This document shows, piece after piece, positions 1 through 5,596 of a DNA stretch of 7,372 nt. The stretch lies in assembly GCA_002788555.1 (NCBI GenBank), contig PFRL01000058.1, forward strand, positions 1 through 7,372, written 5' to 3'. Within the stretch, counting starts at the first letter, position 1. Each line of letters starts with the position of its first letter. This DNA comes from Parcubacteria group bacterium CG_4_9_14_0_2_um_filter_35_11 (lineage in GTDB: Bacteria; Patescibacteriota; Minisyncoccia; Minisyncoccales; GCA-002788555). The translations under genes and the position numbers were made by a program. The notes under the pieces are model-generated. The model made no database searches, was not told the origin of the DNA, and saw only the letters and a program-made list of their open reading frames with translations.

Positions 1-133
1 AAATAGAAAAGGGTTTTCTTTTCAAAGATTTTTTAGAAAGTCTGAGAAGTCTTTCTGGTTTGAAGAACCCATTTTTTTCCCAAAAAGAATAGATTTTCTT
101 CTCAGTCCTTTGAGGATTGTAGCATTTTCCCAT
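1..133 (-). CDS. valS: Valyl-tRNA synthetase, N-terminal fragment (runs off the left edge)
   Basis: The 44 visible codons start at the ATG at 133-131 and stay open to the window edge. The peptide begins MGKCYNPQRTEKKIYSFWEK, followed by NGFFKPE and, after a basic stretch, KRKPFSI. This matches the usual start of class Ia synthetases of the ValS type: a Y-[ND]-P...E..[IW]Y.FWE..G.F block, then a basic segment ending K.PF.I just ahead of the PPPNVTG (HIGH-like) motif, which would lie outside the window. ValS charges tRNA-Val in the cytoplasm. An in-frame TAA lies three codons upstream of the ATG, so the start is well fixed. No T-box-like leader or Shine-Dalgarno sequence precedes it. LeuS or IleS are less likely alternatives, because the FWE..GFF spacing and the KPF.I ending favour ValS. 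The catalytic core cannot be assessed here. Confidence 0.78.
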   Translation of the reverse strand, partial: MGKCYNPQRTEKKIYSFWEKNGFFKPERLLRLSKKSLKRKPFSI

Positions 134-139
134 AAAAAT

Positions 140-169
140 ATTTTAGATACTCTAAACTGTTAAAGTTAA
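140..169 (-). promoter_or_regulatory. Candidate promoter for valS
   Basis: On the minus strand TTAACT (169-164) is followed after 18 nt by TAAAAT (145-140), a 4/6 and 5/6 match to the sigma-70 hexamers. The -10-like box ends 6 nt before the valS ATG, so transcription would begin at or beside the start codon, giving a leaderless mRNA. A perfect TATAAT also occurs at 190-185 but lacks a convincing -35. The surrounding 141-nt gap (134-274) holds no ORF, tRNA or convincing terminator. In such AT-rich DNA these hexamers are common by chance. Confidence 0.3.
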
Positions 170-274
170 ATAAGGGTTAAAATAATTATAAAAGCAAAAT
201 CTTGAAACTAATGGTTTCTTCCAATGATTAAAAATTAATTTCTCTAACGACTTTTTATCCCTAAAACTCGACTT

Positions 275-619
275 TTACTGGGGTTTGGCAGCAGAAAAAA
301 TCTCGCGCAAAGCTACAAGTAAAGCGGCGGCCGAAGCAAAAGCAGTGAAATTCTGAAATATCGTCTTTATTATTTCTGTCAATTCACCAAACTGAATGCC
401 AGCTATTCCGACAATTACCAAAGCGATAACTGCTGTCAAAAAAGCAGTGGTCTCTCTTTCCCGAATATGAATTGCTCCCACTAAAAGTCCCAAGACAAAC
501 AAAATGATTGATAAATAAGGTATAGCAGAAAAACCCGAAACCACTGCTATTATCAAGCCAGTTAGAAAAGCAAATCTTCCAAAAGGAGTGATTTCTTTTT
601 TAATCTCTTCCGCACTCAT
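275..619 (-). CDS. Small multi-pass membrane protein of unknown function
   Basis: This 114-residue protein has a short charged N-terminus (MSAEEIKKEITPFGR) followed by about four hydrophobic segments near residues 13-31, 34-51, 57-75 and 88-107. Short charged turns separate them (HIRERE at 51-56, GELTEIIK around 78-85), and it ends in a small basic tail. There is no signal-peptide cleavage pattern and no catalytic or metal-binding motif. I do not recognise a named family. The layout resembles small hypothetical membrane proteins seen in CPR bacteria and some archaea, but that is an impression from memory. It lies 32 nt after tpiA, so it could be the last gene of the ftsK-eno-plsY-tpiA unit or have its own promoter, since a TAAAAT box ends 5 nt before its ATG. 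Real coding is supported by the uninterrupted frame, the organised hydrophobicity, and the fit between flanking same-strand genes. The next upstream gene ends at 652, leaving no room for a much longer start. Confidence 0.75.
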   Translation of the reverse strand: MSAEEIKKEITPFGRFAFLTGLIIAVVSGFSAIPYLSIILFVLGLLVGAIHIRERETTAFLTAVIALVIVGIAGIQFGELTEIIKTIFQNFTAFASAAALLVALREIFSAAKPQ

Positions 620-624
620 AAATT

Positions 625-643
625 ATTTTAAATTTAAATTTTA
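625..643 (-). promoter_or_regulatory. Symmetric AT-only element with -10-like boxes before the 114-aa gene
   Basis: The gap between tpiA and the small membrane gene contains a 19-nt A/T-only stretch. On the minus strand it reads as TAAAAT, TTAAATT, TAAAAT, and it contains the 12-bp palindrome AAATTTAAATTT (641-630). The downstream TAAAAT (630-625) ends 5 nt before the ATG, where a -10 box for leaderless transcription would sit. No acceptable -35 is visible 16-18 nt upstream. It may be a weak promoter or merely low-complexity spacer. Confidence 0.2.
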
Positions 644-651
644 TTCGACCT

Positions 652-1461
652 TTATTGCAAATTACAAGAATTTACTATTTTAATAAATTCCTGAGGAATT
701 AAGGAGGCCCCTCCGATTAAGAGTCCTTTAAAACCAATGTTAATATAATTTTTGGCATTTTCTGAATCAACGCTTCCTCCGTAAATAATCCTAATATTTT
801 GACTAAGGTACCGAGGTAAAATTTCGATTAACTCTTTTTTAATAAATAATAAGGCCTTCTTTGCCTCATCAGGCGAACAGAAATCTCCCGTCCCTATTGC
901 CCAGATTGGTTCATAAGCGATTACCAAATCGCTAGTCGGTAATGAAAAACGGGAAATGGGAGAAAGAATCTCTTTTAATTGCCTTTTTAAAACTTTTTCA
1001 ATTTTCTTTTCTTCTCTTCCTTCTTTTGTCTCCCCAATACAAAGAATTGGCGAGAGTTTATTTTCGAGGATGACCTTGAGTTTTTTTGCTATTACCTCGT
1101 CAGTTTCTCCAAAATAAATTCGCCGCTCACTATGACCCAAAATCACATATTCAACCCCTAACTCTTTTAACATTAAAGGAGAAATTTCGCCCGTAAAAGC
1201 GCCGGAATTCTCCCAAAAGCAATTCTGGGCTCCGACTTTCCAAATACCTTCTTTACTTTTCAACAGAATTTTATCTCTGACAACTGGTAGATAAACAAAT
1301 GGAGGTACAATTATAACTTCAGTATTTCGAATTTTTTTTATCCCTTTTTTAATTTCTCTCAATAAATTTTCCGCTTCTCTCTCTGTTGAGGGATTACACT
1401 TCCAATTAGCTATTATAACTATTTTTTGGTTCACATTTATAATATTTAAGTTATTTACCAT
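652..1461 (-). CDS. tpiA: Triosephosphate isomerase
   Basis: This cytoplasmic TIM-barrel enzyme interconverts DHAP and glyceraldehyde-3-phosphate. The catalytic set is intact: Asn19 and Lys21 in ANWKCNP, His110 in GHSERR, and Glu184 in AYEPIWAIGTG. The family blocks AQNCFWENSGAFTGEIS (79-95), IYGGSV (226-231) and GLLIGGASL (246-254, phosphate binding) are also present. At 269 residues it is slightly longer than the usual roughly 250, mainly through about ten extra N-terminal residues (MVNNLNIINV) before the first strand. A GTG at codon 10 is an alternative start, but neither start has a ribosome-binding sequence. The hinge after catalytic loop 6 reads GTGDFCSPDEA where GTGK[TSV]A is usual. 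The gene starts 10 nt after the plsY stop, indicating co-transcription. The isomerase step fixes the DHAP pool used to make glycerol-3-phosphate for phospholipids, which fits its position next to plsY. Confidence 0.96.
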   Translation of the reverse strand: MVNNLNIINVNQKIVIIANWKCNPSTEREAENLLREIKKGIKKIRNTEVIIVPPFVYLPVVRDKILLKSKEGIWKVGAQNCFWENSGAFTGEISPLMLKELGVEYVILGHSERRIYFGETDEVIAKKLKVILENKLSPILCIGETKEGREEKKIEKVLKRQLKEILSPISRFSLPTSDLVIAYEPIWAIGTGDFCSPDEAKKALLFIKKELIEILPRYLSQNIRIIYGGSVDSENAKNYINIGFKGLLIGGASLIPQEFIKIVNSCNLQ

Positions 1462-1471
1462 TATTAATCAA

Positions 1472-2098
1472 CTATCTCTCTTTCGTGTCTCTATCCAAAA
1501 GCAATCTCCATAATATTATTTTTTTATCTTTTATTTTACTTAAACTCCCAGGCCTTCCCAAGAGTCGTTGTAATAAGACCAAAATAAATGCTGGAATAGC
1601 AAATATGACAACTGATTCTACCGATAAATAAAAACCTAAAACTATACTTGTTATACAAAAAAGACTCATCCCGATAGCTGCGCCCATTCCTTTAGAGAAA
1701 ATTTTAGAAAAAATCCATAATAAGGCAGAGGGCCAAAAAATCTTTGGAGAGAGGATTAATATAGTCGCAATACATACTGATCCTCCTCTCCCGCCCCAGA
1801 ATTTTAAAAAAATCGGCCACATCTGCCCACAGAGAGCAAAAAGACCGGCTATCGCCTGGATATTTTCTGGGAACCCTAATTTATAAGCCCCCCAAACTGC
1901 CAATATTCCTTTAAAAATATCAAAAAAACCGGAAACTACACCGGGTAGAAAACCTATATTGTGAATAATATTAGAACCACTTAATTTCTCTCTCCCAATT
2001 TTTCGGATATCTTTTCCCGCTACCCATTTTACAATTAAATAGCCATTAGGTATGGAACCGACCAAGTATGAAAATAAAAACCAAAGATACTCAGTCAT
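1472..2098 (-). CDS. plsY: PlsY-family glycerol-3-phosphate acyltransferase, divergent
   Basis: PlsY is an integral membrane enzyme that transfers an acyl group from acyl-phosphate to the sn-1 position of glycerol-3-phosphate, the first acylation in bacterial phospholipid synthesis. This 208-residue protein has the family length, about six hydrophobic segments (near 3-22, 48-70, 80-99, 106-130, 138-158, 161-180) and the N-terminal signature YLVGSIPNGYLI (11-22). The motifs are altered. Motif 1 is normally GSGN.GA.N but here reads GREKLSGSN (35-43). Motif 2, normally GH..P.FL.FKGGKG, reads GQMWPIFLKFWGGRG (91-105). The C-terminal motif with conserved His and Asn (HR.NI.RL..G) is replaced by LQRLLGRPG (176-184). 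Family membership is therefore well supported, but activity or substrate may differ. It starts 9 nt after eno and ends 10 nt before tpiA. No Shine-Dalgarno sequence precedes the ATG. Confidence 0.82.
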   Translation of the reverse strand: MTEYLWFLFSYLVGSIPNGYLIVKWVAGKDIRKIGREKLSGSNIIHNIGFLPGVVSGFFDIFKGILAVWGAYKLGFPENIQAIAGLFALCGQMWPIFLKFWGGRGGSVCIATILILSPKIFWPSALLWIFSKIFSKGMGAAIGMSLFCITSIVLGFYLSVESVVIFAIPAFILVLLQRLLGRPGSLSKIKDKKIILWRLLLDRDTKER

Positions 2099-2107
2099 AT
2101 TTTTAAT

Positions 2108-3364
2108 TTAGGAAAATAACTCTTCTTCTATTTCTAAAAGTCGATTATATTTAGCAACTCGCTCCCCACGGTTTGGTGCTCCGGCTTTAATAGAGTCTGC
2201 TCCAATTCCCACCGCAAAATCGGTAATAAAAGTATCGCAAGTATCACCACTTCGATGAGAAACCATAATTTTCCATTGGTGTTTTCTTGCTTCCTTTGCT
2301 GCTGTAAGTGCTTCAGAAAATGTCCCTATCTGATCCGGTTTTAACAGTAAACCATTGCAAGCCCCTACTTTGCTTGCTGTCTTTATTCTCTCAGGATTTG
2401 TTGCTAAAAGGTCATCACCAAAAATAGTAATTTTATTTTTAAGTTTTTGGGTAATTAGGCTAAAATTTTCCCAGTCCTCCTCAAAATAAGGATCTTCTAA
2501 AGAGATTATAGGATAGGTTTTGGAAAGATTAAGATAGTATTTTAAAAGTCCTGAGCCAGTAAAGATTTTATCTTCGAATTTATAAGAATTTTTTTGATAA
2601 AAAGTCGAGGCGGCAATATCAAGAGCGATTTTGATTTTTGAAAGATAGCCAGCTTTTTTTATTGCTAAGGAGATTAAATCTAGGGCTTTCTCGGCACGGT
2701 TTAAGAGAGGAGCAAAACCTCCTTCATATCCGACATTGGTAGAAGCTTTACCATATTTTTCATTCAGGATTAATTTAAGAGTCTGGTAGATTTCTGAACC
2801 TATTCTTAATTGCTCTCTAAAAAGTCTTATCTGGGGAATAATCATAAATTCCTGGATTTGGAGGTTATTCCCCCCATGAAGGGCTCCTTCAATTAATAAA
2901 AGAGAAGGCTGAGGTAATTTTTTGATTTGAGTCTTTTGTTTTCCATAAAAAATCTGGGCAATATATTTATAAAGGGGTATCTTTTTGACTTGGGCCCCGG
3001 CTTTTAAAACGGCAATACTTACTCCTAGTATTGCATTGGCTCCAAGGTAAGACTTCTGCTCAGTTCCGTCTATTTCAATTAACATTTGATCAATCCTTTC
3101 TTGCTTTAAAACGCTCTCCCCTTTTAGCCTTGGGGCAATTATTTGATTAATATTATTTACTGCTCTTTTTACCCCTTTACCAAAGTACCTTTTTTCTTTA
3201 TCTCTTATTTCCAGGGCCTCATATTTTCCTTCGGATACTCCAGAAGGAACGGAAAAATTAGATTCTTCTGAAGAAGTTTTAAGATAGACTTTCACTGTAG
3301 GATTTCCCCTTGAATCAAGAATCTCCCTTGCTTTGATTAATTTTATTTTGGATTTTTCTTTCAT
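2108..3364 (-). CDS. eno: Enolase (phosphopyruvate hydratase)
   Basis: Enolase converts 2-phosphoglycerate to phosphoenolpyruvate in lower glycolysis, in the cytoplasm, with two Mg ions. All principal residues can be aligned (yeast numbering from memory): loop-1 Ser44 (S39), His163 (H159), Glu172 (E168) in QEFM, Glu214 (E211), metal ligands Asp249, Glu290 and Asp317 (D246, E295, D320), base Lys342 (K345) in LLLKPDQIG, His370-Arg371-Ser372 in SHRSG, and Lys393 (K396) in SIKAGAP. The N-terminal block REILDSRGNPTV (13-24) and C-terminal RVAKYNRLLEIEEEL (402-416) are typical. At 418 residues it is slightly short at the C-terminus. Second-shell positions are unusual: PSGVSEG for PSGASTG, IEGALH for .NGG.H, GYEGG for GDEGG. 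The start overlaps the ftsK stop in an ATGA, suggesting translational coupling; plsY follows after 9 nt. Confidence 0.96.
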   Translation of the reverse strand: MKEKSKIKLIKAREILDSRGNPTVKVYLKTSSEESNFSVPSGVSEGKYEALEIRDKEKRYFGKGVKRAVNNINQIIAPRLKGESVLKQERIDQMLIEIDGTEQKSYLGANAILGVSIAVLKAGAQVKKIPLYKYIAQIFYGKQKTQIKKLPQPSLLLIEGALHGGNNLQIQEFMIIPQIRLFREQLRIGSEIYQTLKLILNEKYGKASTNVGYEGGFAPLLNRAEKALDLISLAIKKAGYLSKIKIALDIAASTFYQKNSYKFEDKIFTGSGLLKYYLNLSKTYPIISLEDPYFEEDWENFSLITQKLKNKITIFGDDLLATNPERIKTASKVGACNGLLLKPDQIGTFSEALTAAKEARKHQWKIMVSHRSGDTCDTFITDFAVGIGADSIKAGAPNRGERVAKYNRLLEIEEELFS

Positions 3365-5478
3365 AGATTATTTAGTTCTTCTTCGTCTCCTTCTTCAGAA
3401 AGATAGACATCTCGTGGCTTGGAACCTTTACCAGGACCAATTACCCCTCTTTCTTCCAGCATATCCAAAATCCTAGCCGCCCTGGCATAACCAATTTTAA
3501 GACGACGCTGTAAAAGTGAGGCTGAGGCCTTCCTTGCTCTTATTACCACTCTTTTTGCTTCCGCATATAATTCTTCATCGCTCTCTCCAAATTCTAAAAA
3601 TTCAGTCTCAGCTTTGGGAGACTCTTTTAAGGATTCCTGAAGACTCTCTTCCGTTTCTACTTCAGATCTCTTTTCAGTCTTTTGAATATAATCAACTACT
3701 CTTTTTATTTCTTTTGGTAAAACCAAAGCTGCTTGAAAACGTCTGGGTTTGGTTGCTTCCGCCGACAAAAATAACATGTCTCCTCTCCCAAGAAGATGCT
3801 CTGCCCCTCCGGTATCAAGAATTGTCCTTGAATCCACCTGGGAAGCTACTTGAAAAGCAATTCGAGAGGTAATGTTGGCTTTAATAAGACCAGTTAAAAC
3901 TTCTACCGATGGCCTTTGAGTGGCAAGGACAAGGTGAATTCCCACTGCTCGAGACATTTGAGCTAACCTTACAATACCTGCTTCAAATTCTTTCCCTTTG
4001 GCTGCCATAATATCGGCTGACTCATCGACAATAAAGATAATGTAGGGCAAAGGTTTATAATTTGTTTCTTCCTCTTGAGAAACTTTTTTCTTTTGTTTTT
4101 CTTCTTCTTTTAATTTTTCTTTCTGTTCTTGATTATAAATTTCTATATCTTTAGTTCTGGCTTGATGCAATAGTTCGAATCTTCTTTCCATTTCTTCAAT
4201 TAACCATTTTAAAACAGGAATAACTTTACTATGTCTGGTTACCGGAGGACAAAGAAGATGGGGAATCAGGGCATAAGAAGTAAATTCTACTCTTTTGGGA
4301 TCGATTAAGATAAAGCGCAAATCTCGAGGGGAATTTTTCCAAAGTAAAGATAAAATTAAAGAGTTTAAAAAAACTGTCTTGCCAGTACCAGTAGCACCAG
4401 CGACAAGGAGATGAGGCATCGAACCAAGATTGGTAAGGTAAGGTTTCCCCTTTACATCCTTTCCTATCGGAAAACCTAAGGGTGGTAAAGAAAGAAATTC
4501 CGGAGAAGAAAGGAGACTTTTTAATCGGACTTCTGCTCTTTTTTGGTTAGGAACTTCGATACCTACTAACGACCTACCAGGAATAGGAGCTTCAATCCGA
4601 ATAGGATGAGCAGCAAGGGTCAATGATAAATCTTTTTGCAAAGCTAAAATTTTTGAGAGCTTTACTCCTTCGGCTGGTTTTAATGTATATTGCGTGACGG
4701 TAGGACCGATATTTATTTCTCCCATCTCTACTTCAATCCCAAATGTCTTTAGCGTTTTTTTAATAATCTGGGCATTTATTCTTAAATTTCCCGCTATAGC
4801 ATGATTTTCTTCTTCCTCAAGCAACGCTAAGGGAAGAGACTTATATTGAATAGCCTTTTTTGTCTTTTTGATAATCTTGGGAGCGGCAATTTTAATTTTT
4901 TCTTTTACCTCTTTGATTGGGGAAATTTCTCTCACTTTTAAATCTACTTCTCCTTCTTTAAATTTTAATTGTTCTTTTATAACTTCTTTTTTAGGCTTCC
5001 GTATCTTTATAATTGGGGCATTAAATAAAAGAGAAACTGAGATTAAAGAAAGAAAGATAAAAAAAATCCAACTACCTAAAGTTCCAATAAGACTTTTTGG
5101 TAAGGAAATTAAAATTTTTCCTAAATAACCCGCAAGGTTTTCTTGAGATAATTCCATTATTGAAAAAATAGAAATCAAACATAAAATCCCTCCCAAGATT
5201 GTAGAAAGATAGGGTGAAGGACGTTCTGATGACAAAAAAACAATGCCCACTAAGAAAAACAAAATTATGATTACCCAAGCACCCTTGCCAAAAAATAACT
5301 CTAAGATTTTAGCCATGCCATCTCCTATTTTTCCAGTAAAGCCGAAAATTGATAATATAAAAAATATGCCAAGAAAGATAAAAACTATTCCCCAGATGCT
5401 CTTGCTAGTATCGGGTGAAAGATTTAAAGAAGGGATTTTTAGCCTTTTTTTCTGGTTGTTTTTCTTATTTTTACTCAT
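3361..5478 (-). CDS. ftsK: FtsK/SpoIIIE-type DNA translocase
   Basis: FtsK is a septum-anchored, ATP-driven DNA pump that clears the chromosome terminus during division. The 705-residue protein starts with a basic tail (1-27) and has four hydrophobic segments near 28-48, 66-84, 91-109 and 131-152. A short charged linker (about 155-215) stands in for the very long E. coli linker, and the alpha/beta motor follows. Walker A is GATGTGKT (361-368) and Walker B is IIFIVDES (480-487, Asp485/Glu486). LATQRPSVEVLTGLIKANI (518-536) and the block to GGAEHLLGRGDML (557-569) are characteristic of the family. After an acidic spacer (about 604-637), a gamma winged-helix domain (about 638-693, with KIGYARAARILDMLEERGV) resembles the domain that reads KOPS sequences. 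A Lys/Glu-rich insertion (about 449-472) precedes Walker B, and DESAD replaces the usual DELAD. It is the first gene after the rpoC terminator, and its TGA stop overlaps the eno ATG. Confidence 0.95.
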   Translation of the reverse strand: MSKNKKNNQKKRLKIPSLNLSPDTSKSIWGIVFIFLGIFFILSIFGFTGKIGDGMAKILELFFGKGAWVIIILFFLVGIVFLSSERPSPYLSTILGGILCLISIFSIMELSQENLAGYLGKILISLPKSLIGTLGSWIFFIFLSLISVSLLFNAPIIKIRKPKKEVIKEQLKFKEGEVDLKVREISPIKEVKEKIKIAAPKIIKKTKKAIQYKSLPLALLEEEENHAIAGNLRINAQIIKKTLKTFGIEVEMGEINIGPTVTQYTLKPAEGVKLSKILALQKDLSLTLAAHPIRIEAPIPGRSLVGIEVPNQKRAEVRLKSLLSSPEFLSLPPLGFPIGKDVKGKPYLTNLGSMPHLLVAGATGTGKTVFLNSLILSLLWKNSPRDLRFILIDPKRVEFTSYALIPHLLCPPVTRHSKVIPVLKWLIEEMERRFELLHQARTKDIEIYNQEQKEKLKEEEKQKKKVSQEEETNYKPLPYIIFIVDESADIMAAKGKEFEAGIVRLAQMSRAVGIHLVLATQRPSVEVLTGLIKANITSRIAFQVASQVDSRTILDTGGAEHLLGRGDMLFLSAEATKPRRFQAALVLPKEIKRVVDYIQKTEKRSEVETEESLQESLKESPKAETEFLEFGESDEELYAEAKRVVIRARKASASLLQRRLKIGYARAARILDMLEERGVIGPGKGSKPRDVYLSEEGDEEELNNL

Positions 5479-5489
5479 ATATTCTTAAT

Positions 5490-5518
5490 ATTTTATCTAA
5501 ATTTGAATAGAAAATAAA
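5490..5518 (-). promoter_or_regulatory. Weak promoter candidate upstream of ftsK
   Basis: TAAAAT (5495-5490, 5/6 match to the -10 consensus) lies 11 nt before the ftsK ATG. TTTATT (5518-5513) sits at a 17-nt spacing but matches only 3/6 of the -35 consensus. The position just after a terminator and just before the first gene of a tight cluster is where a promoter is expected. Transcription from it would leave only about 5 nt of leader. The base composition makes chance matches likely. Confidence 0.3.
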
Positions 5519-5526
5519 GAGGAACT

Positions 5527-5570
5527 AAAAAAACCGAGTTAATTTTTGTTTTATTTTTATAATCTCGGTT
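5527..5570 (-). terminator. Rho-independent terminator downstream of rpoC
   Basis: On the minus strand AACCGAG (5570-5564) can pair with CTCGGTT (5538-5532) as a perfect 7-bp stem, closed by a 25-nt AT-only-looking loop and followed at once by a run of seven T residues (5533-5527, the first two inside the stem). It lies 26 nt after the rpoC stop. The orientation fits transcription coming from rpoC, since the plus-strand reading lacks a comparable T run. The long loop is atypical and may weaken it. It probably separates the rpo operon from the ftsK unit. Confidence 0.7.
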
Positions 5571-5596
5571 ATTTTAGGATTTTTGTTTCTTAATTT

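Noticed and set aside
204..218. Small inverted repeat (gaaac, 5-nt loop, gtttc) in the gap before valS, considered as a terminator or leader hairpin
   Set aside because: The stem is only 5 bp with no T run after it on the minus strand. Such repeats are frequent by chance.
134..274. T-box riboswitch or tRNA in the valS leader
   Set aside because: No T-box consensus, specifier stem, anticodon arm or T-arm could be found in the 141 nt.
248..276. 8-bp direct repeat cgactttt at 248-255 and 269-276, and a weak mismatched hairpin over the same bases
   Set aside because: Only two short copies, one overlapping the stop codon of the 114-aa gene. The hairpin has internal mismatches and is not followed directly by a T tract.
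3361..3378. Alternative genetic code with UGA as glycine
   Set aside because: UGA ends ftsK exactly at the eno overlap, no in-frame TGA occurs inside any gene, and read-through would add only a few residues, so the standard bacterial code fits. This is consistent evidence rather than proof.
3516..3872. Plus-strand open frame of 118 codons
   Set aside because: It lies entirely inside ftsK on the opposite strand, overlapping the conserved motor and gamma domains. Its Leu/Pro-rich translation is typical of an antisense shadow.
4868..5488. Plus-strand open frames at 4868-5128 and 5243-5488 and the minus-strand frame at 5072-5278
   Set aside because: All overlap the N-terminal membrane region and linker of ftsK. 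Hydrophobic segments read antisense give spurious Phe/Ile/Lys-rich peptides. No motifs were seen.
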